64,000 nt of DNA from Candidatus Accumulibacter sp. ACC003 (GTDB lineage Bacteria > Pseudomonadota > Gammaproteobacteria > Burkholderiales > Rhodocyclaceae): positions 434,001-498,000 of the forward strand of contig NZ_CAJQTX010000009.1 in assembly GCF_907163085.1 (NCBI RefSeq), read 5' to 3'. A program made the position numbers and the translations under genes. Under the pieces are notes generated by a model that saw only the letters and a program-made list of their open reading frames with translations, searched no databases and was not told the DNA's origin. Each line of letters opens with the position of its first letter. Within the stretch, counting starts at the first letter, position 1. Shown here piece by piece: positions 51,623-61,463 of the stretch.

Positions 51623-53680
51623 TCACGAGCCGTCCACCTCGGGGTAACGAACGCTTTCGACAAAATCCTGCGTCTCCTGACTTGGCGGCTGCCCGAACAG
51701 GCTGACGACGATGATCGTCACAAAGCCGACCGCCACGCCCCACACCCCGGCCGACGTTGACTGGATCCCGAACCACGGTTCCATGCCGATTCCCTGGATA
51801 CCCAGCCACGGAATGCTGTCGACCTGCACGCGCACCATGTAATAGAGGGTCACCAGCAGGCCCAGCACCATGCCACTGATCGCGCCCGCCGCATTCGCTC
51901 TCTTCCAGAAAACACCCAGAATCAGCGCCGGAAAGAAAGCTGCGCCGGCCAGCGAAAAGGCCCAGGCAACCATCGCCAGAATGGTCGCCGGCTTTTGCGA
52001 AGCAACACTCGCGGCGAGCACCGCAACAACCAGCAGCAGGGCCTTCGAAACGACCAGCCGCCACTGCGTCGTCGCATTCGGGCGGAAAATCTTGTAATAG
52101 ACGTCGTGCGACAAGGCGCTGGCGATGGTCAGCAGCAAACCGTCGGCGGTCGACAGGGCGGCGGCGAGCGCGCCAGCGGCGACCAGACCCGAAATGACGT
52201 AGGGCAAACCGGCGATTTCCGGTGTGGCGAGCAGGATCACGTCGGGATTGAGCGCCAGCTCGACCAGTTGCAGAATGCCGTCGCCATTGACATCCTCGAT
52301 CGACACCAGCCCGATCTTGCCCCAGGCGCTGACCCACACCGGCAGTTGCGCGATCGACGAACCGATCAGCGTCGAGTAGATCTCGTACTTGGCGAAAACG
52401 GCATACGCGGGCGCCGTCAGGTACAGCGCCAGAATGAACAGCAGCGACCAGACGACCGAACTGCGCGCCTCGCGAACACTGGGCGTCGTGTAGTAGCGCA
52501 TCAGGACGTGCGGCAGCGCCGCGGTGCCGACCATCAGGCAGAACACCAGACTGAGAAAATTCAGGCGCGCGGTGTCACTGACCGCTGCGGCCGCCTCGCC
52601 GCCACCGGCCGTCGGATACGGCGTCGCGTGGTGCTCGGGTTCGGCGCCACGCTGCATTGCCTGACGCATCAGCTTGTCCCAGTAAACGCGGGCCGCTTCG
52701 CTGCTCTTTGGCAGGTCGCGCCGTTCGCGCTCGAGGGCGACGACCTCGCGCATTTGCGCATTACTGGTCTTCAGGTCGTTAATCTGATCGACCAGGCGCC
52801 GCCTTTCTTCGTCGAGCGATTCGGGCAAGCTCAGGATTCGCTGCTGATAGCCGTCGGCACGTTCGCGGAAAATACGGCGCGCCTCGACCTCGGCGGGGTC
52901 GTCGAAGATCCGTTCCTCGAGAACCTGGACCTTCTGCAGGACCAGACCGTAGGTCAGTTGCGGAATCGGTATGCCAGTGACCTGGTACGAGAGAATCGTC
53001 ACCGGCACCAGATAGGCGACGATCAGGATGGCGTACTGCGCCACTTGCGTCCACGTAACGGCGCGCATGCCGCCGAGAAACGAACACACCAGGATCCCTG
53101 CCAGACCAACGAAGACGCCGATTTCGAACTGCAAGCCAACAAAACGACTGGTGATCAGCCCGACGCCATAGATCTGTGCGACCACATAGACAAAGGACGC
53201 CAGGACGGTAGCAAATACACCGACCAGCCGCGCCGGATTGCCGCCGTATCGCGCCGCCAGGAAGTCCGGGATAGTGAATTGCCCAAAACGGCGCAGGTAA
53301 GGCGCCAGCAACAGCGCCACCAAAACGTAACCACCGGTCCAGCCCATCACGTAGGCCAAGCCCTGGTAGCCCGACAGATAAAGGGTCCCCGCCAGCCCCA
53401 TGAATGAGGCCGCGCTCATCCAGTCGGCACCGGTGGCCATGCCGTTGAATATCGCCGGTACCCGCCGGCCGGCGACGTAGTATTCCGAAACGCTGGCCGT
53501 TCTCGCCAGCACGCCAATCGTCGCGTACAGAAAGATGGTCAGAAAGAGGAAGGAATAGCCGATCCACCGTGGCGGCAGGCCGAAACGCTCGAGCACTGCC
53601 AGGACGACGATGAAAATGAAGAAGGCAGCCGTATAGAAGGCGTAGTAGCGACGCAGCGGGCCGGCAGTGTAATCAGCCAT
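51623..53680 (-). CDS. Sodium/solute (acetate-type) symporter, VC_2705 family
   Basis: Membrane transporter of 685 residues, SSS family, with about 13 helices. It has VSEYYVAGRRVPAIFNGMATGADWMSAASFMG near 64-95 as in ActP, and YYMVRVQVDSIPWLG near the end. Residues about 250-372 form a hydrophilic, charged, coiled-coil-like insertion (EERIFDDPAEVEARRIFRERA) not present in E. coli ActP (549). Acetate or another short organic acid is the likely substrate, inferred from the neighbouring acs gene. Confidence 0.9.
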   Translation of the reverse strand: MADYTAGPLRRYYAFYTAAFFIFIVVLAVLERFGLPPRWIGYSFLFLTIFLYATIGVLARTASVSEYYVAGRRVPAIFNGMATGADWMSAASFMGLAGTLYLSGYQGLAYVMGWTGGYVLVALLLAPYLRRFGQFTIPDFLAARYGGNPARLVGVFATVLASFVYVVAQIYGVGLITSRFVGLQFEIGVFVGLAGILVCSFLGGMRAVTWTQVAQYAILIVAYLVPVTILSYQVTGIPIPQLTYGLVLQKVQVLEERIFDDPAEVEARRIFRERADGYQQRILSLPESLDEERRRLVDQINDLKTSNAQMREVVALERERRDLPKSSEAARVYWDKLMRQAMQRGAEPEHHATPYPTAGGGEAAAAVSDTARLNFLSLVFCLMVGTAALPHVLMRYYTTPSVREARSSVVWSLLFILALYLTAPAYAVFAKYEIYSTLIGSSIAQLPVWVSAWGKIGLVSIEDVNGDGILQLVELALNPDVILLATPEIAGLPYVISGLVAAGALAAALSTADGLLLTIASALSHDVYYKIFRPNATTQWRLVVSKALLLVVAVLAASVASQKPATILAMVAWAFSLAGAAFFPALILGVFWKRANAAGAISGMVLGLLVTLYYMVRVQVDSIPWLGIQGIGMEPWFGIQSTSAGVWGVAVGFVTIIVVSLFGQPPSQETQDFVESVRYPEVDGS

Positions 53681-53694
53681 GGCCGCGCGCTCGC

Positions 53695-54411
53695 CTAGCC
53701 GCTCTGGTACAGGTGGCGATGCGCCTTCTCGAGTTCGATCAGGCTGGCCGGCGTCTCGAAGCCATCGCGCGCCGCGCGCGCAATCGTCACCTGCAACAGT
53801 TTGGCCGTCGCGTAGGCGTCTGAAACGGCGTTGTGGCGCTTGATGCTCTCGATGTCAAAATGAGCGAGCCAGACGTCCATACGCGAGTTCTCATCGCCGA
53901 ACTGCCGAAACACGCTGCCCATGACCCACGCCAGGTCGATCCACGGCAAGCGCAGCTCGACTCCCAGCGACTCGGCGAACGCGCGTTCAATCCGCCGCGC
54001 GGCGAAGGACGCGTGATACGCCACCAGCGGCGCTTTGCCAACAAAATCGAGGAATTCAAGCAGCCCTTCGGCGCTCGGTCCGCCGCCTGTCGCCTGCTCA
54101 GACCCCTGTCCTGGCGGCCTGCCGGCCACCTCGAGCGCGGCGCCGGCCTTGACCATAACAAGCTCCATCGCCTGCTGGAAATCGATCAGGCCATCGACCA
54201 CGGCCAGCGCCCCGATCGAACCCAGAGGGTCGGTCTGCCAACTGGCGCCAGCGATCTCGACGTCGACGACCACGTAACGGCTGCGATAGTGTGAACGCCC
54301 CATGACCGGCGCCGGCAGCTGGCGCCAGGCCGTGATCAAGCGCTGCTGGCCGGCGGTCAAGCGCGCTTCAGGCGCCTCGTGACCCGCAAAAAGTCGTGAC
54401 AACCACACCAT
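53695..54411 (-). CDS. DnaQ-like exonuclease-fold protein, one catalytic Asp missing
   Basis: 238-residue protein with the DEDDh exonuclease fold. Exo I VVVDVEIAG keeps the D-x-E pair, and Exo III RHNAVSDAYATAKLL keeps His and Asp. In Exo II the motif reads LVAYHASFAARRIERA, so the Asp normally after Phe is Ala; the enzyme may be inactive. It lies 2 bases after the DUF294 gene and before the symporter; exonuclease-like proteins often accompany this symporter set, role unknown. Confidence 0.85.
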   Translation of the reverse strand: MVWLSRLFAGHEAPEARLTAGQQRLITAWRQLPAPVMGRSHYRSRYVVVDVEIAGASWQTDPLGSIGALAVVDGLIDFQQAMELVMVKAGAALEVAGRPPGQGSEQATGGGPSAEGLLEFLDFVGKAPLVAYHASFAARRIERAFAESLGVELRLPWIDLAWVMGSVFRQFGDENSRMDVWLAHFDIESIKRHNAVSDAYATAKLLQVTIARAARDGFETPASLIELEKAHRHLYQSG

Positions 54412-54413
54412 GA

Positions 54414-56321
54414 TCAGACCTGATAGTCGAGTCGCAGGCGCGCCTGCAGCTTGCGCGCCTGCCGGAAAGATTCTTTGAGAATCCGCCGTTCAATCTCGTT
54501 CAGCTCGTCCGGCCTGACAAGATTGTCGCCGGCACGCCCGTGTTCCTGCTCGAAATGCTGGTGCCGCAAACGTAATATCTGGATGAAATTGAAGCCCTCG
54601 ACGGTCGCCGCCACCTCGTCCGGAGGAATATTCATCAAGGCGCTCGAGTACTTCAGACGAGCGACGGTGTTGGTCGCCTCGACCTGGTTGGCCAGGGCAA
54701 AAAGACGCGCCGCGTCGGTAAACAGGCGAACGCCGTACTTCTTGAGGTCGATCGTTCCCGGATGCTCCGGGTCGGCGCCGGTCACGAAGTCACGGATCCT
54801 GCCCAGCGGTGGCGCAACGTTCAGCGCGTTCTGCGCCAGCATGCGCAGAAACAAGGGGTTGCCCTGCGTCTGTCGCAGCAGCGACAGACGCAGCCGGTGC
54901 GCCAGATTGAAGCGACCGTAGAGCGGCCGGAAGTCGAAGAAAATGGTGGCATTGAGCAACGCCAGGGGTTCCGGCGTACGAATCCAGTGTGAAAACTTTT
55001 CCTCCCACTCCTCCAGTGTCAGGCACAGATCGGGATTGCTGGCCATGATGTTGCCCTTGCACAGCGGGAAACCGCATTTGTCCAGGTCATCGTTGACGTC
55101 CCTGGCAAACTCGAGGAAACGCAGCTGCGTCTGCTCGCGATCCATGATATCGGTACAGATATAGACGATGCCGTTATCTTGATCGGTGGTGAAGGTCTGT
55201 TCGTCACGCCCCTCCGAGCCGAACGACAGCCACGCCCAGTCGATACCGTAGAGATCGTGACGATCGAGATTGAGTTCGATGACCCGGCGCGTCACGGTGT
55301 CGTTCAAGGTCGAAATGAACTGCGTTATCTCCTGCCCGCCGACACCCTCGGCAAGCATCGTCAAGGACAACTGGCGAACGTCTTCGCGAGCGTGCACCAA
55401 CACCTCGACGCTGCTCGCCGAATCGATCGCATGACGGATCTGCCGCAGACCGGCACCTTGCAGTTTGAACAGGTCGCGCTCCGATACGACGCCGCGCAGC
55501 CGCCCACCCTCGTCCACCGCCAGCAGGTGCCGAACCCGGTGCATGGCCATGGCCAGTGCCGCATCGTGAGCATTGGCCGCCAGCGGCAGCGTCTGCGGCG
55601 CCGGCGACATCACGGCGGCGATTTCTTGATCGAGCGAAGCACCCGGCAGGACAATCCGTTTGAGAACGTCAGAGAGGGTAAAGATGCCGACCGGCTGCTG
55701 CTCGGCATCGACCACGACCATCGACCCGAGATGCTGGCTGGCCATCATCTCGACGACCAGGCGGACCGACGTCTCCGGTGCGACAGCAACCGGCGCACGC
55801 GTAATCACCCGGGCCAGCGGCGAGTTCATCGTCTTCTGCTCGGCGGCACGCTGCGCAAACTGCAGCTGCAGCTGCTGCTGTGACTGCCTGAGCAAGCCGG
55901 CGATGTATTGGGTGCAGAACAGGTTGAAGACGGAACTCTTCTGCGTCAGGCTGAAAAAGTCTTCGGCCGGCAGTTCGTAGCAAAAAACATCTTCGCGCGC
56001 GATATAGGCACTCGAACTCTCACGCTGCGCCATCAACGCGCCGATCGAGAAGCAGCGACCGGGACCGAGCGTGATCGATGCCGATTCGGCGCTACTGCCG
56101 CCACTTCTCTTGATCCGTACCTGGCCGCGCTGGACGATGTGCAGAGTGCGTGCGACACCCATCTCGCTACCCAGGATTTGCGCAGCTTTCGGATAGTGGG
56201 CGAGTTTGACGCGCTCGGCGAGAAAACGCAGCGCCGCCGCTTCCATGCGATCGAAGGGCGCGTAGGCCTGGAGCACCTGGATGCACGCCGAGACCAGCAG
56301 TTCAGTGGCACTATTACTCAT
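54414..56321 (-). CDS. cNMP-binding / CBS / DUF294 nucleotidyltransferase-like protein
   Basis: Regulatory-type protein of 635 residues. Order: cyclic-nucleotide-binding domain (about 20-140, ILGSEMGVARTLHIVQRGQVRIKR), a CBS pair (about 165-290, with GSMVVVDAEQQPVGIFTLSDVL and HLLAVDEGGRLRGVVSERDL), a DUF294 nucleotidyltransferase domain with WLSFGSEGRDEQTFTTDQDNG (the G-S and D-x-D) and a C-terminal helical DUF294_C part. This family is typical of the acetate/organic-acid symporter loci. Likely senses nucleotides and modifies or regulates the transporter or acs; unproven. Confidence 0.9.
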   Translation of the reverse strand: MSNSATELLVSACIQVLQAYAPFDRMEAAALRFLAERVKLAHYPKAAQILGSEMGVARTLHIVQRGQVRIKRSGGSSAESASITLGPGRCFSIGALMAQRESSSAYIAREDVFCYELPAEDFFSLTQKSSVFNLFCTQYIAGLLRQSQQQLQLQFAQRAAEQKTMNSPLARVITRAPVAVAPETSVRLVVEMMASQHLGSMVVVDAEQQPVGIFTLSDVLKRIVLPGASLDQEIAAVMSPAPQTLPLAANAHDAALAMAMHRVRHLLAVDEGGRLRGVVSERDLFKLQGAGLRQIRHAIDSASSVEVLVHAREDVRQLSLTMLAEGVGGQEITQFISTLNDTVTRRVIELNLDRHDLYGIDWAWLSFGSEGRDEQTFTTDQDNGIVYICTDIMDREQTQLRFLEFARDVNDDLDKCGFPLCKGNIMASNPDLCLTLEEWEEKFSHWIRTPEPLALLNATIFFDFRPLYGRFNLAHRLRLSLLRQTQGNPLFLRMLAQNALNVAPPLGRIRDFVTGADPEHPGTIDLKKYGVRLFTDAARLFALANQVEATNTVARLKYSSALMNIPPDEVAATVEGFNFIQILRLRHQHFEQEHGRAGDNLVRPDELNEIERRILKESFRQARKLQARLRLDYQV

Positions 56322-56346
56322 GCCAGCTCCTCGACCAACGCAATTG

Positions 56347-56379
56347 AACAGGCCGGCACGCGCGGCGTGCCGGCCTGTT
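56347..56379 (-). other. 15-bp perfect hairpin between acs and the DUF294 gene
   Basis: AACAGGCCGGCACGC / GCGTGCCGGCCTGTT with a GCG loop, about 70 bases after the acs stop. No T-run on the minus strand, so it may protect or process the mRNA or act as a partial terminator, rather than end it fully. Confidence 0.7.
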
Positions 56380-56447
56380 GGAGGGTTTCTGCTGACGAGC
56401 GGGCGAGCCGACGTGCCTCTGACACGTCAGCCGCGCGCCGGCAAGGA

Positions 56448-58412
56448 TCAGCCTTTGAGTTGCTCGAGAATCGCCGGGTTTTCGAGCGTCGAGATATCCT
56501 GCACGACGTCCTCGCCTTTGGCCAGCGAGCGCAGCAGGCGGCGCATGATCTTGCCCGAACGCGTCTTCGGCAGATTCTCGCCGAAGCGCAGATCCTTCGG
56601 CTTGGCAATCGGACCGATCTCGCGACCGACGTGGTCCTGCAGCTCCTTGATCATTTTCTTGGCGGCATCGCCGCTCGGCCGCGCGCCCTTGAGGACGACA
56701 AAGGCGCAGATCGCTTCGCCGGTCAGATCGTCCGGACGACCAACGACTGCCGCTTCGGCAACCATCGGGTGCGAAACCAGAGCCGACTCGATCTCCATGG
56801 TCCCCATGCGGTGACCGGAGACGTTCAGCACGTCGTCGATACGACCGGTGATCGTGAAGTAGCCGGTATTGACGTCGCGGATCGAACCGTCGCCAGCGAG
56901 ATACAGCTTGCCGTTGAAATCGTCGGGATAGTACGACTTCTTGAAACGCTCGGGATCGTTCCAGATGTTGCGGATCATCGCCGGCCACGGCCTTTTGACG
57001 ACCAACAAGCCACCTTTACCCCAGTCGAGTTCGGTACCGGTTTCATCGACGACGGCGGCCTGGATTCCCGGGAAGGGCAAGGTGCATGAACCCGGAACCA
57101 TCGGCGTGACGCCCGGCAAGGGGGTGATCATGTGACCGCCCGTCTCGGTCTGCCAGAAGGTATCGACGATCGGGCAGCGACCGCCACCAACGGCGTCGTA
57201 GTACCACTGCCAGGCGGCCGGATTGATCGGTTCGCCAACGGTACCCAGCAGACGCAGCGACGACAGGTCGTACTGCGTCGGCGCGACGGCCGGATTGACG
57301 TCGGCGGCCTTGACCAGCGAACGAATTGCCGTCGGCGCGGTGTAGAACACAGTGACCTTGTGGTCCTGGATCATCTTCCAGAAGCGGCCGGCGTCCGGAT
57401 ACGTCGGGATGCCCTCGAAGACCATTTCGGTCGCCCCGCAGGCCAGCGGCCCGTAGGTGATGTAGGTGTGGCCGGTCACCCAGCCGATGTCGGCCGTACA
57501 CCAGAAGAGGTCGTCCGGCTTGATGTCGAAGGTCCACTTCATGGTCAGGATGGCGTGCAACAGATAGCCGCCGGTCGAGTGCTGGACGCCCTTCGGCTTG
57601 CCGGTCGATCCCGAGGTGTACAGCAGGAACAAGGGGTGCTCGGCACCAACCCACTCCGGCTCGCAGACGTCGGACTGGCCGGCGATGACATCGTGCCACC
57701 AGACGTCACGGCCAGCGACCATGTTGCACGTCCCACCGGTACGCTGGAAGACGATGACGTTCTTGATCGACTCGCAGCCGCCCAGAGCGAGGCCGTCGTC
57801 GACCGCTGGCTTGAGCGGGATCTTCTTGCCGCCGCGGCATTGCTCGTCGGCGGTAATCACCGCCACGGCGCCAGCGTCGTTGACCCGATCACGCACCGAC
57901 TGTGCCGAGAAGCCACCGAAGACGACCGAGTGAATCGCACCGATACGCGCACACGCCTGCATGGCGATCAGGCCTTCGACGCCCATCGACATGTAGATCA
58001 CCACCCGATCACCCTTGCCAATGCCACGCGCCCGCAGGCCGTTGGCAAACAGGCAGACGCGCGACAACAGCTCTTTGTAAGTGACGCGCGTGACTTCGCC
58101 GTCGTCGGCTTCAAAGACAATCGCCACCTTGTCACCGAGGCCGGCTTCGACGTTGCGATCCAGGCAGTTGTACGACGCGTTCAGCGTGCCGTCGGCAAAC
58201 CACTTGAAGAACGGCGCGTCGGACTCGTCGAGCACCTCCGTGAACGGCGTTTTCCAGGAGACGTGTTCGCGGGCCAGGCGCGCCCAAAAACCGGCGTAAT
58301 CCTTGGTCGCTTCATCACATAGCGCCTGGTAGGCGTCCATGCCGGAAATCGTCGCCTGCTTGACGAACTCGGCTGAGGGCTGGATAAGAGTTACGGCTTC
58401 GTTCTGTGACAT
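56448..58412 (-). CDS. acs: Acetyl-CoA synthetase (AMP-forming)
   Basis: Activates acetate to acetyl-CoA; 654 residues. ANL-family motifs: the P-loop-like [30 protein letters not shown], the hinge [13 protein letters not shown] and the acetylated Lys in [11 protein letters not shown]. Start ATG at 58412 follows AGGAG; the open frame upstream by 40 codons is not ACS-like. Length standard (652 in E. coli). First gene of the acs-DUF294-exonuclease-symporter-DUF4212 run. Confidence 0.98.
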   Translation of the reverse strand: MSQNEAVTLIQPSAEFVKQATISGMDAYQALCDEATKDYAGFWARLAREHVSWKTPFTEVLDESDAPFFKWFADGTLNASYNCLDRNVEAGLGDKVAIVFEADDGEVTRVTYKELLSRVCLFANGLRARGIGKGDRVVIYMSMGVEGLIAMQACARIGAIHSVVFGGFSAQSVRDRVNDAGAVAVITADEQCRGGKKIPLKPAVDDGLALGGCESIKNVIVFQRTGGTCNMVAGRDVWWHDVIAGQSDVCEPEWVGAEHPLFLLYTSGSTGKPKGVQHSTGGYLLHAILTMKWTFDIKPDDLFWCTADIGWVTGHTYITYGPLACGATEMVFEGIPTYPDAGRFWKMIQDHKVTVFYTAPTAIRSLVKAADVNPAVAPTQYDLSSLRLLGTVGEPINPAAWQWYYDAVGGGRCPIVDTFWQTETGGHMITPLPGVTPMVPGSCTLPFPGIQAAVVDETGTELDWGKGGLLVVKRPWPAMIRNIWNDPERFKKSYYPDDFNGKLYLAGDGSIRDVNTGYFTITGRIDDVLNVSGHRMGTMEIESALVSHPMVAEAAVVGRPDDLTGEAICAFVVLKGARPSGDAAKKMIKELQDHVGREIGPIAKPKDLRFGENLPKTRSGKIMRRLLRSLAKGEDVVQDISTLENPAILEQLKG

Positions 58413-58666
58413 GTCCCATCTCCTGTGCAGTATTGGTAGAGGATTCAAGAAGTCGATGCAGCAAAGTGAAAAAGAACCCGGTGTTCGCGGCCCCCGCATG
58501 GCGGCAGACAGATAATAACGCTCGCGGGGCACCGGCTGTCACGACAACAGCCGAGGATTAAACGCTGCCAATCTTACACACCACTTACGCCAGCGCCGTG
58601 CCGCACGCCCGCCATCGGCATTTCTCTGCAACTGCAGGTGATCACCGATTCGCGCACTCGCCGTGC
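58413..58666 (-). other. Upstream region of acs, divergent from yqhA
   Basis: About 250 bases of leader, with the acs promoter somewhere inside. No convincing boxes recognised and no ORF. Confidence 0.35.
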
Positions 58667-58805
58667 GCATTCCGGCTTGCACGCCGGCATCGTTCGACCG
58701 GCATGGTGCATGCTTGCTGAATTTCCCGACGCATTCGATACCCCTTGTTCTCGAGCGGGGAAAAGGGCGATCAGCGCGTTGCGGACGCGACTTTCACGGT
58801 AAAAT
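58667..58805 (+). repeat. Dispersed composite palindromic element, copy R5
   Basis: Contains GCATTCCGGCTTGCACGCCGGCAT (the palindrome of R2 with two changes, 58667-58690), GTTCGACCGGCA..GCTGAATTTCCCG (as in R2 read on its strand), then a short hairpin TTCTCGAGCGGGGAA, then GTTGCGGACGCGACTTTCACGG and TAAAAT (58800-58805). Points at yqhA, ATG 33 bases further. Confidence 0.7.
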
Positions 58806-58838
58806 CTGGCCTTCTAAATGTTCCCGAACTGACACGAA

Positions 58839-59396
58839 ATGGCAGCGCTACAACCGACCGTGCAAAAACTCGAGACCTTCATTTTCTGGAGCCGCTGGCT
58901 GCAGGCGCCGTTGTATCTCGGCCTGGTGATCGCCCAGGGCGTCTATGTCTACTTGTTCATGGTCGAGCTGTCGCACCTCATCCAGAACCTTTTCTTCAGC
59001 GCCACCCGGATCAACGAAACCGAGGTGATGCTGGTCGTCCTCGGCCTCATCGACGTGGTCATGATCGCCAACCTGCTGATCATGGTGATCATCGGCGGCT
59101 ACGAGACCTTTGTCTCGCGACTCAATCTCGAAGACCATCCGGACCAGCCCGAATGGCTGTCGCACGTCAATGCCGGCGTGCTCAAGATCAAGTTGTCGAC
59201 GGCGATCATCGGCATCTCGTCGATCCATCTGCTGAAAACCTTTATCAACGCCGAGAACCTCAACGAGCACACGATCAAGTGGCAGGTGATCATCCATGCG
59301 GTGTTCCTGCTGTCGGCGCTGGCGATGGTGTGGGTCGACCGGATCATGACCCAGACCCTGGCCATGAGCAAAGCCCAACACCTCGCGAGGCACTGA
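58839..59396 (+). CDS. YqhA/UPF0114-family membrane protein
   Basis: 185 residues, four or so hydrophobic helices: LQAPLYLGLVIAQGVYVYLFMVEL, VMLVVLGLIDVVMIANLLIMVIIGGYETFVSRL, IKLSTAIIGISSIHLLKTF and WQVIIHAVFLLSALAMVWVDRI. Sequence fits UPF0114/YqhA; function unknown. ATG start gives family length; no strong Shine-Dalgarno. The fumarase gene follows after 50 bases. Confidence 0.88.
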   Translation: MAALQPTVQKLETFIFWSRWLQAPLYLGLVIAQGVYVYLFMVELSHLIQNLFFSATRINETEVMLVVLGLIDVVMIANLLIMVIIGGYETFVSRLNLEDHPDQPEWLSHVNAGVLKIKLSTAIIGISSIHLLKTFINAENLNEHTIKWQVIIHAVFLLSALAMVWVDRIMTQTLAMSKAQHLARH

Positions 59397-59446
59397 ACCT
59401 ACACCCGCTGCGGGCAGCCGCCCGCGCCTACCAGAGAGAGCCTGAA

Positions 59447-60967
59447 ATGACCGCCATCAAGCAGGAAGACTTCATTCAGAGCGTCGCCGACGCCTTCCAG
59501 TACATCAGCTACTATCATCCGCTGGACTACATCAAGGCGCTCGGCGCAGCCTACGAGCGCGAGCAGAGCCCGGCGGCGAAAGATGCGATCGCCCAGATCC
59601 TGACCAATAGCCGGATGTGCGCCGAGGGTCACCGGCCGATCTGCCAGGACACCGGGATCGCGGTGATCTTCCTCAAGGTCGGCATGGACGTGCGCTGGGA
59701 CGCCACCCTGTCGGTGCAGGAAATGTGCGACGAGGGCGTTCGTCGGGCGTACAACGACCCGGATAACAAGCTGCGCGCATCGGTCCTGCTCGACCCGGCC
59801 GGGGCGCGCAAGAACTCGCGCGACAACACCCCGGCGGTGGTGCATTACGAGATCGTCCCGGGCCACCACGTCGAAGTGATCTGCGCCGCCAAGGGCGGCG
59901 GTTCGGAAAACAAGTCCAAGTTCTACGCGCTCAACCCCTCCGACTCGATCGTCGACTGGGTGCTCAAGACGGTGCCGACAATGGGCGCTGGCTGGTGCCC
60001 ACCGGGGATTCTCGGCATCGGTATCGGCGGCACGCCCGAGAAGGCGATGCTGCTGGCCAAGGAATCGCTGATGGCGCCGGTCGACATCCACGAGCTGATC
60101 GCCCGCGGCGCCAGCAATCGCGTCGAGGAACTGCGTCTCGAGCTGTACGAAAAGGTCAACGCGCTGGGTATCGGCGCGCAGGGACTGGGCGGCCTGACGA
60201 CCGTCCTCGACGTCAAGATCCTCGACTACCCGACGCACGCCGCCAGCCTGCCGGTGGCGATGATCCCCAACTGCGCGGCAACGCGGCACGCGCATTTCCA
60301 TCTCGACGGTTCGGGACCGGCAACGCTGACACCGCCAGACCTCAACGAGTGGCCGAAGGTCAACTGGACACCAAACACCGAAACCTCGACGCGGGTCAAC
60401 CTCGACACGCTGACACCGGCCGAAGTCGCCAGCTGGAAGCCCGGCCAGACGCTGCTGCTAAACGGCAAGATGCTGACGGGCCGCGACGCGGCGCACAAGC
60501 GCATTCAGGACATGCTGGCCAGAGGCGAAGCCTTGCCGGTCGATTTCACCAATCGCGTGATCTACTACGTCGGCCCGGTCGACCCGGTCCGTGACGAAGT
60601 CGTCGGCCCGGCCGGCCCGACGACGGCGACGCGAATGGACAAGTTTACCGAAATGATGCTCGCCGAGACCGGCCTGATCTCGATGGTCGGCAAGGCCGAG
60701 CGTGGTCCGGCGGCGATCGAAGCGATCAGGAAGCATAAATCGGCGTACCTGATGGCCGTCGGCGGTGCTGCCTACCTGGTCGCCAAAGGGATAAAGACCG
60801 CCCGCGTCGCCGGTTTTGCCGACCTTGGCATGGAGGCGATCTACGAATTCGAGGTCAAGGACATGCCGGTGACCGTCGCCGTCGATTCGACCGGCACCTC
60901 GGTGCACAACACCGGACCGAAAGAATGGCAGGCGCGGATCGGCAAGATCCCGGTCGCCGTCGCCTGA
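59447..60967 (+). CDS. fumA: Fumarate hydratase class I
   Basis: 506-residue iron-sulfur fumarase, fumarate to malate in the TCA cycle. Class I features: HRPICQDTGIAVIFLKVG, CAAKGGGSENKSKF, MGAGWCPPGILGIGIGGTPEKAMLLAKESL and PNCAATRHAHFHLDGSGPA; the three cluster Cys are spread over these. The fused beta part follows (KMLTGRDAAHKRI onward). Start ATG 59447 (GAGAG upstream) fits; the frame is open upstream to 58745 across yqhA but is not coding there. Confidence 0.96.
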   Translation: MTAIKQEDFIQSVADAFQYISYYHPLDYIKALGAAYEREQSPAAKDAIAQILTNSRMCAEGHRPICQDTGIAVIFLKVGMDVRWDATLSVQEMCDEGVRRAYNDPDNKLRASVLLDPAGARKNSRDNTPAVVHYEIVPGHHVEVICAAKGGGSENKSKFYALNPSDSIVDWVLKTVPTMGAGWCPPGILGIGIGGTPEKAMLLAKESLMAPVDIHELIARGASNRVEELRLELYEKVNALGIGAQGLGGLTTVLDVKILDYPTHAASLPVAMIPNCAATRHAHFHLDGSGPATLTPPDLNEWPKVNWTPNTETSTRVNLDTLTPAEVASWKPGQTLLLNGKMLTGRDAAHKRIQDMLARGEALPVDFTNRVIYYVGPVDPVRDEVVGPAGPTTATRMDKFTEMMLAETGLISMVGKAERGPAAIEAIRKHKSAYLMAVGGAAYLVAKGIKTARVAGFADLGMEAIYEFEVKDMPVTVAVDSTGTSVHNTGPKEWQARIGKIPVAVA

Positions 60968-61030
60968 GTGATCGCAAGGGCGGCGAGCAGGCCGGCGGGC
61001 TGCCGGCTTGCTCGCCGCAGGAGATACCCC

Positions 61031-61375
61031 ATGGCCATCGAGCGGCACGGCACGACGCAGCGCCATTCGGACGTTTGCGCGTACAGCAACACCATCTATC
61101 TGGTCGAAAGGCCGCAAACCCTGGACGCCAATGTCGCTACGCAAACCCGCGAAGTCCTCGCCGGGATAGAGCAACTGCTGGCCCAGGCCGGCAGCGACAA
61201 AACACGCCTGCTGATGGTCACCATCTACCTGCGCGATATCGAAGACGCCGTCGCGATGAATGCGATTTGGGACGCATGGCTGCCATGCGGCAGCGCGCCA
61301 GCTCGCGTCTGCATTGAAGCGAATCTACGCCATCACGATTTCCTGCTTGAAGTCGCGGTCATTGCTGCCCGCTGA
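61031..61375 (+). CDS. RidA-family protein
   Basis: 114 residues of the YjgF/YER057c/RidA fold. EVLAGIEQLLAQAGSDKTRLLMVTIYLRDIED and the C-terminal ARVCIEANL (Arg and Glu of the active pocket) are recognised. Family members deaminate enamines/imines. Start ATG follows GGAG. It is followed by murI after a short gap, probably in one operon. Confidence 0.9.
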   Translation: MAIERHGTTQRHSDVCAYSNTIYLVERPQTLDANVATQTREVLAGIEQLLAQAGSDKTRLLMVTIYLRDIEDAVAMNAIWDAWLPCGSAPARVCIEANLRHHDFLLEVAVIAAR

Positions 61376-61463
61376 CGGAACGTCAGACGCTCTGGCGACC
61401 GCCTGCGCGGCTGCAGAAACGGCGCACCAGGCGGGCGCGGGCGTCGATCAAAGGCCAGCGCCG

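Noticed and set aside
51995-53407. 470-codon plus-strand frame over the symporter
   Set aside because: Shadow with Arg/Gln/Asp-rich composition and no motifs; symporter is real.
58745-59446. N-terminal extension of fumarase to 740 codons
   Set aside because: It would run across the yqhA gene in a different frame, and class I fumarases are about 500 residues; the ATG at 59447 fits.
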